Below, one piece after another: positions 16,593 through 24,877 of a stretch of DNA of 64,000 nucleotides (position 1 is its first letter; each line of letters opens with the position of its first letter). The translations under genes and the position numbers were made by a program. The stretch is from Anaerolineae bacterium (GTDB lineage: Bacteria; Chloroflexota; Anaerolineae; Aggregatilineales; J027): positions 335,937 to 399,936 of the forward strand of contig WBUL01000002.1 in NCBI GenBank assembly GCA_008933735.1, in the 5' to 3' direction. The notes beneath the pieces were generated by a model that was given only the letters and a program-made list of their open reading frames with translations, was not told the origin of the DNA and ran no database searches.

Positions 16593-17165
16593 ATGGAAGC
16601 AGCTGTGAGCGCGCATGGAATTAGCGCGGAAAAACACAACGAAATGCTTAAATTCGGCTGGTGGTTGTATATCGCCTCCGAAGTGATGCTTTTTGCCTCG
16701 ATGATTGGGGTTATGGTTCTTGCCAAAAGCAAGTATGAATCCCCGGAGTACAACATTCCGCTCCTCAGCCTGAACACCTTCCTGTTGCTGATGAGCAGTT
16801 GGATGGTCGTGCGGGCCCTGGCCTCGGTGCAGGAGGGTGATCAGGTCGCGCTGGCACGGGCATTGTTTATCGCCGGACTGTTGGGAACCACGTTTATCAC
16901 CCTTCAGATTGTGGAATATACCGAACTTTCTCATCACGGGCTGACACTGACCAGCAGTATGTATGGCAGTGTATTTTATATGCTGACGGGATTTCATGGT
17001 TTCCATGTATTCCTGGGAGTATTGTGGCTGTTTGGGAACTTCTTCCGCGCATTAAAAGGGCATTTTACGCCGGACAAAGCCATTGGGATCGAAGTGATGG
17101 GCCTCTACTGGCACTTTGTGGATGTGGTATGGATTGTCCTGTTTACCCTGATTTACCTGATGTAG
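16593..17165 (+). CDS. coxC: Cytochrome c oxidase subunit III
   Basis: A 190-residue membrane subunit of a heme-copper oxidase, of the short five-helix type. Family landmarks are the first helix FGWWLYIASEVMLFASM, the helix with FITLQIVEYTEL, the FHGFHVFLGVLW segment and the final GLYWHFVDVVWIVLF. It supports the proton and oxygen path of subunit I but carries no cofactor. Subunits I and II are not in this window, so the complex is encoded in at least two places or extends elsewhere. Subunit IV follows after 12 bp. Confidence 0.93.
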   Translation: MEAAVSAHGISAEKHNEMLKFGWWLYIASEVMLFASMIGVMVLAKSKYESPEYNIPLLSLNTFLLLMSSWMVVRALASVQEGDQVALARALFIAGLLGTTFITLQIVEYTELSHHGLTLTSSMYGSVFYMLTGFHGFHVFLGVLWLFGNFFRALKGHFTPDKAIGIEVMGLYWHFVDVVWIVLFTLIYLM

Positions 17166-17177
17166 GAGAAGAGAAAA

Positions 17178-17492
17178 ATGGCTGCAATAGAAAAACACCG
17201 CGATGATGTTCACGATACATCCCATGTTCATCATGGGCCGAAGAAACCCACCTACAATCTCGTTTTCGCAGTTCTGACGGTGCTCACGCTCCTGGAGCTG
17301 GCGGCCTCCGGACTGCCCGGCGTACTGGCAATTCTGGTGCTCATTGTTCTGATGACCGCCAAAGCCTCACTGGTCTGCGCGTACTACATGCACCTGAAAT
17401 ATGACCCGCCTCTCTATACCTGGGTGTTTGTCGTGCCCATCATTATGGCGGTGGCCGTGATTCTTAGCCTGCAAGGCCTGGCGGGTTACTAA
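17178..17492 (+). CDS. Cytochrome c oxidase subunit IV (prokaryotic type)
   Basis: A 104-residue protein with a His-rich N-terminus (HDTSHVHHGPKK) and three transmembrane helices. The family hallmark MTAKASLVCAYYMHLKYD, with its Lys and HLK, marks the second helix. It belongs to the small accessory subunit of caa3-type oxidases. AGGAG is 10 bases before the ATG. It is cotranscribed with subunit III and followed by a GC-rich hairpin (GGGGCG/CGCCCC, 17507-17530) reaching to within 2 bp of the next ATG. Confidence 0.9.
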   Translation: MAAIEKHRDDVHDTSHVHHGPKKPTYNLVFAVLTVLTLLELAASGLPGVLAILVLIVLMTAKASLVCAYYMHLKYDPPLYTWVFVVPIIMAVAVILSLQGLAGY

Positions 17493-17531
17493 TTCCTCGA
17501 AATTTCGGGGCGGGTCGCCGACTGCGCCCCT

Positions 17532-18407
17532 ATGGCTTTTATCATGCACAACTGGTTTTTGATTTTTAGCCTGCTGCTTGCCCCAATCGCGCAAGTTGAT
17601 GCGGCTTTAGCCTGGGTTTACAGCCAGCAGCAGGAGGACGGTGGCTGGTCTGATGGTTTTGACCCGCGCAAAAGCAGCCCCGGTATCACCGCCGATGCAA
17701 TCATTGCGTTGTGGGCCGCCGGCGAAGATTTAAATGCACTGGAAAACGATCCAGGATTTGTGCTGGAAGATTACGCTTCCCTAAACCAATCTACGCTGTC
17801 GGTTGCCTTGGCAGCCAAACTTGTGCTTGTGGCAGTTATTACAAACCGTAATCCACAGGATTTTGACAGAGTAAATCTGGTCGATGTGATTCAACACCAG
17901 CTAGAAACCGCCTCGACCTATGAAACGTGTCTGGCAGTGATCGCATTATATGTAGCGGACATCGCGCCGCCGCAAAATGCGCTGACTCGCATCGAGGAAT
18001 CCGCGAATACGGACGGTGGCTGGGGATTCACACTGGACAGCCCTCGTGATACCAACACAACCGCCCTGTGCATTCAAGCCTCAGCAGCCTATGGGCTGAA
18101 TATGGCACCAGCGCTGAATTACCTGAAATCCGTCCAGAACCGGGACGGCGGCTGGCCGTTTGAAAAACCGAGCAGGTTCGGTACCGAAAGTGATGCCTTT
18201 TCAACCGCGCTGGTCATTATGGCCTTACATGCAGCAGGCGAAACCCTGGAGAGTTGGAACCATCCACAAGAAACCCTGCTGCAATTTCAACGTGCAGATG
18301 GGGCCTTTAATTTGACTTTATCGGGTGCTGATAACCAGCCTATGTTAACCACCTTGCAGGTTATTCCCGCCCTGCAAGGCATCTCCCTGTTGGATCTGAA
18401 ACCATGA
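17532..18407 (+). CDS. Secreted terpenoid-cyclase-fold (prenyltransferase/squalene-oxidase repeat) protein
   Basis: A 291-residue protein with an N-terminal signal peptide (hydrophobic stretch to about residue 24, VDA as likely cleavage motif). An alpha/alpha barrel of prenyltransferase/squalene cyclase repeats follows. QW-like repeats are visible as QQQEDGGWSDG, NTDGGWGF, QNRDGGWPFE and a degenerate QRADGAFNL. No catalytic DxDD or zinc ligands of true cyclases or prenyltransferases were seen, so it is more likely a binding or structural member of the fold. Its stop overlaps the next start as ATGA, tying it to the two-domain protein downstream. The oxidase genes are upstream in the same direction. 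Confidence 0.75.
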   Translation: MAFIMHNWFLIFSLLLAPIAQVDAALAWVYSQQQEDGGWSDGFDPRKSSPGITADAIIALWAAGEDLNALENDPGFVLEDYASLNQSTLSVALAAKLVLVAVITNRNPQDFDRVNLVDVIQHQLETASTYETCLAVIALYVADIAPPQNALTRIEESANTDGGWGFTLDSPRDTNTTALCIQASAAYGLNMAPALNYLKSVQNRDGGWPFEKPSRFGTESDAFSTALVIMALHAAGETLESWNHPQETLLQFQRADGAFNLTLSGADNQPMLTTLQVIPALQGISLLDLKP

Positions 18408-19123
18408 TTTATCTGAGCTGTGACCCGGCTGACCAACCCTGGGCTGAATCTCTCTTTGAACGGCTCACGGCAGAAGGATATGATCTCACAGAACTGCTGC
18501 CTGCTGATGACATGGCAGATACACTGATCGCGGTTCTCACACCGGCATCACTCTCACAGAAAAAAGTACCCGGTGATGTCGTACATTTCTTTGGAAAAAA
18601 GAAAAAAATCGTCCTCGTTATTCCCCCTCACGCGCCAATTCACCCGGAAAATTGGCTTGCTACACGGTTGGTTGCGATGGGCTATGTAGTGCTGTCATCA
18701 GAAGCAGCTTATCTGCAACTGTTTGAGCAGCTTGGCCCAACCGCCCAGCAGCGCTACCGGACGGCACTAAAAACGGCTTCCGACAAGCTCAGCGTAGAAG
18801 TCCCATCAGCTTATCTTGAAGTGCTGGAAAGCAATCACGGGCGGCAAATCGGGCAGCGCTTCAGCATCACCGCGCCAATCATGACCCTGGGGAAAAAAGG
18901 AGACATCCCCATTCGTGGAGCTGCGGTCAAACAATGCCTGATCTTTTACGATCCTCATGACGATCATTTTTACCTTGAAACAGACCATCCCCGGTCAATC
19001 ACAACACTTCATGACCGCGTATTGCAGCCAGATCATCCCCTGCCCATGTGGAATGGGGATTTGATCACGCTGAACGAGTTTGTAGTGCTGCAATTCCGGC
19101 GAGCTTATTCCACACGCACCTGA
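18404..19123 (+). CDS. Two-domain protein: TIR-like N-terminus, FHA-like C-terminus (tentative)
   Basis: A 239-residue soluble protein. Residues 1-110 look like a small Rossmann/TIR-like fold (IYLSCDPADQPWAESLFERL, LIAVLTPASL, IVLVIPP), although the TIR catalytic glutamate could not be assigned. Residues about 140-235 have the spacing of an FHA fold (GQRFSITAPIMTLGKKGDIPI, then FYLETDHPRSITTLHDRVL, then NGDLITLNEFVVLQF). The phosphothreonine-binding S-x-x-H and N-G-T residues are missing, so it may be a degenerate FHA. It is coupled by ATGA to the secreted repeat protein and overlaps the convergent GT39 gene by 19 bp. Both domain calls are tentative. Confidence 0.55.
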   Translation: MIYLSCDPADQPWAESLFERLTAEGYDLTELLPADDMADTLIAVLTPASLSQKKVPGDVVHFFGKKKKIVLVIPPHAPIHPENWLATRLVAMGYVVLSSEAAYLQLFEQLGPTAQQRYRTALKTASDKLSVEVPSAYLEVLESNHGRQIGQRFSITAPIMTLGKKGDIPIRGAAVKQCLIFYDPHDDHFYLETDHPRSITTLHDRVLQPDHPLPMWNGDLITLNEFVVLQFRRAYSTRT

Positions 19124-21360
19124 GTTAAGGTCATGGAATCATACCCTGTGTCTACACCGTCATAGACCAGACGCAACCGGTTAAAAGCACCTCCTTCAGT
19201 GAGTTCGTAAAATCCGATCAACACCACATAGCCCCCCGGCGGCGGATTTTCCGCTACTGTCATAGAATGTATATCCGTTATACTCTGCCCTGGCTGCCAG
19301 TTGGATGTTCCCCCTGCTGGCTGCTGATCCGACGCGGCGATTCGACTCGTGGTACGTGGGTCAAGAATCTGGACAAAAACCGTATAATCCTTGTTCAACG
19401 GCTTCAGTACCTCCCATTCCAAGGTGACGGTTACTTCATCCTTTGAGCCGATGACGACCGAGGAAATCTCATAGCTTTTCAGACGTACCACGTCGCCAAA
19501 GGTAAATTGTTGCAGCGCGTCGCCGACCTTTAGCTGGGTCTGCTGCACAAAATAATGATCCGTACCATCTGCCAGTACCATCCGGGTGTTATCACGGGCA
19601 TCGTACAGGCCGACCAGCACATCCAGGATGGTATCTTCCGGCGCGATTCCGGCTTTGACTTCAATCGGATAGTGATCTGTCCAGCAAAGCCCCGCCGCCA
19701 TTTCAGAAGTCGGCAGCGCCCCGCCTCCCGGCGTAAAATCGGCCTGCGTCAGGATAATCTGAAACGGGTTGACCAGATGTACAAAGATTGACCAATTGCG
19801 TGACAGTGGGGTATTGGCACAGAAGGCCAGTTCCACGTGGATTTCCTGGCCGGTTCTGATCTCGTCAGGTACTGTTACCGAAACCAGCCGTACCGATTCA
19901 TCGGGGAAATCCGGATCAGTATATTCGGCCAGAGTCTCATCTTCTGAAAATTCCGCTGCCGGAATGAGTTTGGGGGGGGCATAGGCTGGACGAATCCAGA
20001 CAAACGGCGCAGCAGCAGCAGTCACCAGCGCGAAAATCGCAGGGACAGCCGCAATTTCCTGCCGGGTTCGGCGTGAAAGTTCATAGAATCCGACCGCACC
20101 CAATGTGGCTAACGCGCTTAGCGACACAAACCACAGCCGCCCCTGCGATGCCCACGTCATTGAAGTCCAGCGAATCAGGCTGATGAAAGCCATCAGAGGC
20201 CACAAGAACAGGGCAATCCGAGGCAGGTCAAAAAAAAGACCTGTATGAAAGGAGAAAGGCTTTGTTTTCCCGCTTCCGGTGAAGAGCTTCAACCCCCGTG
20301 AAAAAAATACAACAGCCCCAGTGATGGATATAACAGCCAGGACATTAAAAACAGTGTATGTCCATGCGGCCATATCAACGGTCAGACCGCCGTATAACCC
20401 CCAGAAACTGCGAATAAAGCTCTCCCGTTCGCTCCACAACTGCTCGGCAGTCAGCGCGGTAGGCCGCCGTCCCGCAATATCTACAAACACATTTAACCCT
20501 GTCAGATCACCATACAGATCATAATTGCGAAGATACCACCAGCCGCTGATCAGAAGGGCGATTCCCAGAGTCACTACACCCCATTTGACCATGTAGGGAA
20601 AAGCACGATGTTTGAGGGCCAAAGCCAACCAGAACAACCCGACCAGCAGCATGAACGGCCCGGTGCTGAGTTTGCTCAACATGCCGATTCCCAGCAGCAC
20701 CCCGATCAGCAGCATCACCCGCACAGGCGGCAGCGAATCCCGGCGGTACATCCAGACCAGCAGCACCAGGACGGTGGAAATTGCAGCATTTGCCATGTTG
20801 TCGTTGTTAATGGAGGACGCCACAAACAAGTACATCGGATTAAACGCCACCAGCGCCGCCGCCAGCAGTCCGACCCAGCGCGGCACATCGGGAAAGGTGT
20901 ATACGGTCAAAAAATACGTGGCGGCAACAACCACCGCTGCCAGCACCGTGCTGAACAGCCTCACCAACCGGAGGGCGATGGCGGTTCCCCCTCTGAATTC
21001 TTCCGAGCGATCAAGCGGATGAATCACCGCGTTAATATTGCTGTCGCTGACAATACCGATGCGGGCATGAGGATTAAGACGGCGAGTCTCGGCGTAATCG
21101 GATAAATCAATAGGCTTAATCAATAAGGCAGCGGCCATGTGATAAAGAGGCGGCTGGCTGCCTTCCTGATGCCATTCCTGAATATTCGCCGGGTCTTGCA
21201 CAGGCAGCGACAGATCATTGTCCGCCATGTACTTGATTAAGGGGAAATGGAATAGTTCATCCGAATTTTCAAACAGCGGACTCGCCCAGTTATATACCAG
21301 CGCCAGCATAAAAAAAATCAGGATTATTCCGGCCAGTACTTTGTACTCATTTTTCGCCAT
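19105..21360 (-). CDS. GT39/PMT-like membrane glycosyltransferase with tandem beta-domain tail
   Basis: A 751-residue protein from the ATG at 21360, which has GGGG nearby; a TTG seven codons upstream is less likely. The N-terminal helix is followed by an Asp-containing loop (ENSDELFHFPLIKYMADND), as in GT39-like transferases, and about eleven transmembrane helices run to residue 450 or so. The C-terminal 280 residues are soluble and form two similar beta-sandwich units, each with an IFVHLVNP/VFVQILDP strand and a VLVGLYD/VLIGFYEL strand. They probably lie outside the membrane and bind the acceptor. Donor and acceptor are unknown. It overlaps its convergent neighbour by 19 bp and is followed upstream by the F0 genes. 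Confidence 0.78.
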   Translation of the reverse strand: MAKNEYKVLAGIILIFFMLALVYNWASPLFENSDELFHFPLIKYMADNDLSLPVQDPANIQEWHQEGSQPPLYHMAAALLIKPIDLSDYAETRRLNPHARIGIVSDSNINAVIHPLDRSEEFRGGTAIALRLVRLFSTVLAAVVVAATYFLTVYTFPDVPRWVGLLAAALVAFNPMYLFVASSINNDNMANAAISTVLVLLVWMYRRDSLPPVRVMLLIGVLLGIGMLSKLSTGPFMLLVGLFWLALALKHRAFPYMVKWGVVTLGIALLISGWWYLRNYDLYGDLTGLNVFVDIAGRRPTALTAEQLWSERESFIRSFWGLYGGLTVDMAAWTYTVFNVLAVISITGAVVFFSRGLKLFTGSGKTKPFSFHTGLFFDLPRIALFLWPLMAFISLIRWTSMTWASQGRLWFVSLSALATLGAVGFYELSRRTRQEIAAVPAIFALVTAAAAPFVWIRPAYAPPKLIPAAEFSEDETLAEYTDPDFPDESVRLVSVTVPDEIRTGQEIHVELAFCANTPLSRNWSIFVHLVNPFQIILTQADFTPGGGALPTSEMAAGLCWTDHYPIEVKAGIAPEDTILDVLVGLYDARDNTRMVLADGTDHYFVQQTQLKVGDALQQFTFGDVVRLKSYEISSVVIGSKDEVTVTLEWEVLKPLNKDYTVFVQILDPRTTSRIAASDQQPAGGTSNWQPGQSITDIHSMTVAENPPPGGYVVLIGFYELTEGGAFNRLRLVYDGVDTGYDSMTLTQVRVE

Positions 21361-21438
21361 GAATACGCCCCTATCAAACAAAACGCCCAGAGGGATTCCC
21401 CTGAGCGCCTGTTCTCAAGAAAATTGAAAAGCCGCAGA

Positions 21439-22140
21439 TTAGTTCAGGCTGCCCGCCAGCGAACCGAGGCTGCTGCGAACACTGCCATCAACGACCTTAT
21501 CGCCGGCACGCACCACCACACCGCCGAGGATGGACGGATCAACCCGCCAGTCGCTGACTTTGCCGCCAAGCTGGGCTTCCAGGCTCTTCTTTTCGGCGTC
21601 AGTCAGGGTCAGGGCAGTCGTCACGACCAGATCACCGCTTAACCCTTTGAGTTTGTCACCCGCTGTGGTAAAGAAGCTGTTGATGACCTTTTCCTGTTGT
21701 TCTTTGGACATCGAGTCCCCAATCAGCTTGTGTGTCGCCGCCATTGCCAGCGCGATGACCTGACCACGCACTTCACTGAGGGCACTGGTCACAGCCTGTT
21801 CCGCCTGAGCGCGAGCATTGTTCCGAATCTGTTCGGCATCTTTTTCAGCCGCCTGGATTACAGGCCTGGCACGTTCTTCTGCCGAGGCACGTGCGTCAGC
21901 AATGATTTTCTGTGCCTCTTTCTGGGCTTCTGCCAGAATACGACCTGCTTCAGCTTCCGCGTTAGCACGGGCTTCCGCCGCTACACGCGCATCTTCCAGC
22001 CCTTTTGCAATTTCCTCCCGCCGTCGGTCCAGAAACCGCATCAAGGGCCCCCAGGCAAAATAGGTCAGCAGCCCAAAGACCAGCAGGAAGTTGATGACCT
22101 GGGCGAGGAAAAACCCAAGATTAATTCCTAATTGCTCCAT
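21439..22140 (-). CDS. atpF: ATP synthase F0 subunit b fused to C-terminal delta/OSCP region
   Basis: A 233-residue protein. Residues 8-30 are the single transmembrane helix of subunit b, and 30-140 a long Ala/Glu/Arg-rich coiled coil (the peripheral stalk). After about residue 165 the sequence reads LVVTTALTLTDAEKK and VDPSILGGVVVRAGDKVVDGSVR, the hallmark of the C-terminal half of delta (OSCP). Ordinary b subunits are about 160 residues, so this is a b-delta(C) fusion. The N-terminal helical domain of delta that docks on the alpha subunits is not evident. No atpH, A, G, D or C follows; the F1 genes must be elsewhere. It starts 12 bp after atpE. Confidence 0.85.
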   Translation of the reverse strand: MEQLGINLGFFLAQVINFLLVFGLLTYFAWGPLMRFLDRRREEIAKGLEDARVAAEARANAEAEAGRILAEAQKEAQKIIADARASAEERARPVIQAAEKDAEQIRNNARAQAEQAVTSALSEVRGQVIALAMAATHKLIGDSMSKEQQEKVINSFFTTAGDKLKGLSGDLVVTTALTLTDAEKKSLEAQLGGKVSDWRVDPSILGGVVVRAGDKVVDGSVRSSLGSLAGSLN

Positions 22141-22152
22141 ACCTTCACCTCG

Positions 22153-22407
22153 TTACGAAATAACAAAGATGATAATGAGGGCAACCACCAGCGCGTAAAT
22201 AGCCACCGCTTCCGCAAAAGCGACACCAAGAATCATGTTGGTTTGAATGAGCTGAGCGGCATCAGGATTACGCCCCATCGCCTGGACCGCACCGCCCACC
22301 ACGATGCCGATGCCGATACCCGGCCCAATGACACCAATCATTGCCAGACCAGCGCCGATGGCCTTACCCATTGTGATAAGGTCTGAGCTGTTGAATTCAC
22401 CAATCAT
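22153..22407 (-). CDS. atpE: ATP synthase F0 subunit c
   Basis: An 84-residue proteolipid with two transmembrane helices. Helix 1 carries the glycine repeat (GPGIGIGIVVGG, about 29-40) and the polar loop has RNPDA (46-50). The ion-binding carboxylate in helix 2 is Glu66 in FAEAVAIYALVV. The residues around Glu66 do not show a clear sodium-binding set, so protons are the likely coupling ion. It lies between atpB and the b-delta fusion, in the usual order. The N-terminal stretch of about ten residues before helix 1 is ordinary. Confidence 0.95.
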   Translation of the reverse strand: MIGEFNSSDLITMGKAIGAGLAMIGVIGPGIGIGIVVGGAVQAMGRNPDAAQLIQTNMILGVAFAEAVAIYALVVALIIIFVIS

Positions 22408-22431
22408 TGTTGAAATATACCTCCAGATTTT

Positions 22432-23559
22432 TTAGTGTTCGTGTTCTTCTTCGTGATGTTCGTGAGATGTCATTGCCATGCTGGAAAAAACGAGAAACAG
22501 CATCGCAAAGACCGCAGCCTGGATCAAACCAACTGCAAATTCCAACCCGTAAACGGCACCCGGCAAAAGCGTTGCCACCAGGAAAGGAATGACGAATAAC
22601 AAGACCTGCCCCGCGAAGATATTGCCAAAGAGACGGAAGGCAAAGGACAGGATCTTAGAAAACTCAGAAATCAATTCCAGGAAACCAACCCCAAAGCTCA
22701 TCACATCGCCTCTTCCGAGGGCAGGCGTGTTGATGAATTTGGCAAGGTATCCCACTCCTAGTTCGGACAGACCGAAATACTGGATGACAACCACTGCGAT
22801 GACCGCCAGCGCCAGAGTCAGATTCAGGTCAGTGGCCGCAGCGCGAATGAAAGGTGTCACGACATAGATGTCAGTCCGACCCTCTTCATGCGCTTCTTCT
22901 GCCGTTGCGGCAGCGGCGGCTTCTTCATGTCCTTCTTCACCCTCACCACCTTCGCCTTCTTCTGCCGTTACAGCAGCGGCTTCTTCTTCCTCTTTATGAT
23001 GGCAGGCTTGATAATCGGCTTCGGTAGCGGTTTCTCCGGAATCAAGGTTCTCATTGACCTTTAACTGGGTTATCCCAAGGGGCCCTTCTTTGGTGGGATA
23101 TCCACTAAACCCTTCCTCGGCGCAGTGGATTAAGCCAATAGAGTCTACGCCAGGAACAAGTTCCAGCCAGTTTGCCATCAAAAGAAAGATAAAGATGGTT
23201 GCCATTAACGGAAAGATGCGCCTGGCTTTGACCGGCCCTGCGACCGAAGACGCCAGGCTGTAGAGGGCATCCACGACCAATTCGACCAGCATTTGCATCC
23301 GACCCGGCACCTTCTTCAACCCTCTAAATACCGGGATGAAGAACAACAGCACCAGCACATCTGCAAGCAGCGTGCCTACCATTGTGTTGGTGAAATCACC
23401 CACCAGCGGCACACAATCTTTGCATAGTTTTTCGCCTGGAACTGAAATGACGGGCAGCGCCATAGCCGCGTCTATACTTGGGAGTATCGTAAAAGGGACG
23501 ATACCGCAAAAAATAATCGCGATCACAATCATGACCGCAAAGATAACGATACCTCTCAC
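22432..23559 (-). CDS. atpB: ATP synthase F0 subunit a with a long acidic insertion
   Basis: A 375-residue subunit a, against about 240-300 in most bacteria. The essential stator arginine is Arg309 in SFAFRLFGN, and FLELISEFSKILS precedes it. Between the helix ending ANWLELVPGVDS and the helix beginning ATDLNLTLALAV there are roughly 88 extra residues (about 143-230), of which 189-227 are almost only Glu, Ala, Gly and His. The C-terminus ends in a His/Glu tail. The GTG start has a textbook AAGGAGG 8 bases upstream. It sits between atpI and atpE. The insertion is hydrophilic and should form an exposed loop. Confidence 0.93.
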   Translation of the reverse strand: MRGIVIFAVMIVIAIIFCGIVPFTILPSIDAAMALPVISVPGEKLCKDCVPLVGDFTNTMVGTLLADVLVLLFFIPVFRGLKKVPGRMQMLVELVVDALYSLASSVAGPVKARRIFPLMATIFIFLLMANWLELVPGVDSIGLIHCAEEGFSGYPTKEGPLGITQLKVNENLDSGETATEADYQACHHKEEEEAAAVTAEEGEGGEGEEGHEEAAAAATAEEAHEEGRTDIYVVTPFIRAAATDLNLTLALAVIAVVVIQYFGLSELGVGYLAKFINTPALGRGDVMSFGVGFLELISEFSKILSFAFRLFGNIFAGQVLLFVIPFLVATLLPGAVYGLEFAVGLIQAAVFAMLFLVFSSMAMTSHEHHEEEHEH

Positions 23560-23581
23560 AAGGGCTTCCTCCTTACACTAC

Positions 23582-23866
23582 TTATTCGTCATCATCTTTT
23601 ATTTGATATTTTGTTGATACCGCAGGCGGCGGAGTGATCTGGTTAACCGATCTCAGCACCATTTGCAGCATGAGAACCAAACTCACAGGTGCGCTCAGAA
23701 CCAACAGAATCAGGGTAAATGCAGGTTTTGTATCCAGGGTGCTGTCAAGCCACAAGCCACAAAACAACGCCCCAAAAATGATTGGGACAGACACACACCC
23801 TGCCTGACCGGCAACAGCCGCATATGCCATATTGCGAACATATTGCCCTTGATTCCTGTTCTTCAT
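23582..23866 (-). CDS. AtpI/AtpZ-family assembly protein
   Basis: A 94-residue protein with two transmembrane helices (about 14-38 and 48-72) and a charged C-terminal tail. Position before atpB and the helix pattern (GQAGCVSVPIIFGALFCGLW) fit the AtpI/AtpZ group, which helps assemble the c-ring or supplies magnesium. The family is weakly conserved, so the call leans on context. The ATG at 23866 has no clear ribosome site; a TTG one codon earlier is the alternative. It is the first gene of the F0 unit. Confidence 0.75.
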   Translation of the reverse strand: MKNRNQGQYVRNMAYAAVAGQAGCVSVPIIFGALFCGLWLDSTLDTKPAFTLILLVLSAPVSLVLMLQMVLRSVNQITPPPAVSTKYQIKDDDE

Positions 23867-23943
23867 CAAATGCTATCAACTGTATTTGCGTTTTACTTCA
23901 CAAACGCCAAGCAAAAAAGAAGAAGCGACACGCACTTGGGACG

Positions 23944-23972
23944 ATTATAGCTTGCTACCAAAACGAAAGCAA
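23944..23972 (-). promoter_or_regulatory. Promoter of the F0 ATP synthase genes
   Basis: TTGCTT (23967-23972) and a perfect TATAAT (23944-23949) are 17 bp apart on the minus strand, giving a leader of about 70 nt. Another minus-strand TATAAT lies at 24026-24031 with a poor -35. Confidence 0.55.
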
Positions 23973-24136
23973 AGATTAACTTTTTTGAAATTTTGTCGCA
24001 TAGGAACTTCAGCAAACGGGGGACTATTATAAAGGTTTTGATGAGAAAAAAAAGCCGCGATTTTGCGTAAAAGATTCATCAGAAAAAGTAACTTTCCAGC
24101 AGAAATCGGCATCCAAAGAAACAGGAGGAAAAACCT

Positions 24137-24808
24137 ATGATTCGAATCGATACACCAGTAACCGCCAGCGCCGCCACCCTGGATCGCACCTTGCGAACAG
24201 CCCTGCCTGTGATTCTGGTGCTCTATCACCGTGCGCTGCCACCGGATTTAGAAAATGCGATGAAAACCACAGCCAAAGATGCGTCAGAAAGGCTGCTGGT
24301 TGTCAAAGTGGATCTCGCGGAAAATCCGCAGCTTAGTGGGCGCTACCACCAGGGGATAACGGCTTTTCGAGATGGCAAAGAAATCGTCCGGACTTCGGAA
24401 ATGAGCGCGGCGGCACTGCAAAGCTACGCCGATTATCTGCTGGGCAAAACATCGGAACTCAAAAAAGAAACGCCGCCCAAAACCGGAGGGAAACCCATTG
24501 TGGTGACTGACAGCACCTTTGGGGAACAGGTTTTAAAGAGCAGCCAACCTGTGCTTGTCGATTTCTGGGCGACATGGTGTGCACCATGCCGGATGGTTGC
24601 CCCAACGCTGGAAAAACTGGCGGGCGAATTTGCCGGGAAAGCCACCATCGCCAAGCTGGATGTAGACCAGAATCCGCAAACCGCCAATCTGTTCCACGTT
24701 CGCAGCATTCCTACGTTAATTCTTTTCAAGAACGGGCAGATCGTTGACCAGGCCGTTGGTGCACTGCCCGAACCTGCGCTGCGAAAACTCATCCAGAAAC
24801 ATCTATGA
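24137..24808 (+). CDS. Two-domain thioredoxin (degenerate N-domain plus active C-domain)
   Basis: A 223-residue protein. Residues 121-223 are a classical thioredoxin with the redox pair Cys148/Cys151 in WATWCAPCR, the cis-Pro in [10 protein letters not shown] and a normal C-terminal helix. Residues 1-104 resemble a second thioredoxin fold ([20 protein letters not shown], then [18 protein letters not shown]), in which the CxxC is replaced by YHRALP and no cysteine remains. A linker of about 15 residues joins them. AGGAGG lies 8-10 bases before the ATG. There is no signal peptide, so it is cytoplasmic. The dead N-domain probably serves client or partner binding. Confidence 0.88.
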   Translation: MIRIDTPVTASAATLDRTLRTALPVILVLYHRALPPDLENAMKTTAKDASERLLVVKVDLAENPQLSGRYHQGITAFRDGKEIVRTSEMSAAALQSYADYLLGKTSELKKETPPKTGGKPIVVTDSTFGEQVLKSSQPVLVDFWATWCAPCRMVAPTLEKLAGEFAGKATIAKLDVDQNPQTANLFHVRSIPTLILFKNGQIVDQAVGALPEPALRKLIQKHL

Positions 24809-24845
24809 AAAATCGCGGGCATCTGCGAAATTCTACAAAGCATCC

Positions 24846-24851
24846 TATAAT
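24846..24851 (+). promoter_or_regulatory. -10 element for the response regulator gene
   Basis: A perfect TATAAT lies 27 bp before the ATG at 24878. The -35 at 17 bp spacing (CTGCGA, 24823-24828) is weak, so activation by a factor is possible. Confidence 0.4.
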
Positions 24852-24877
24852 AATCTGAGATCAGGGGGCTTTGCCGG

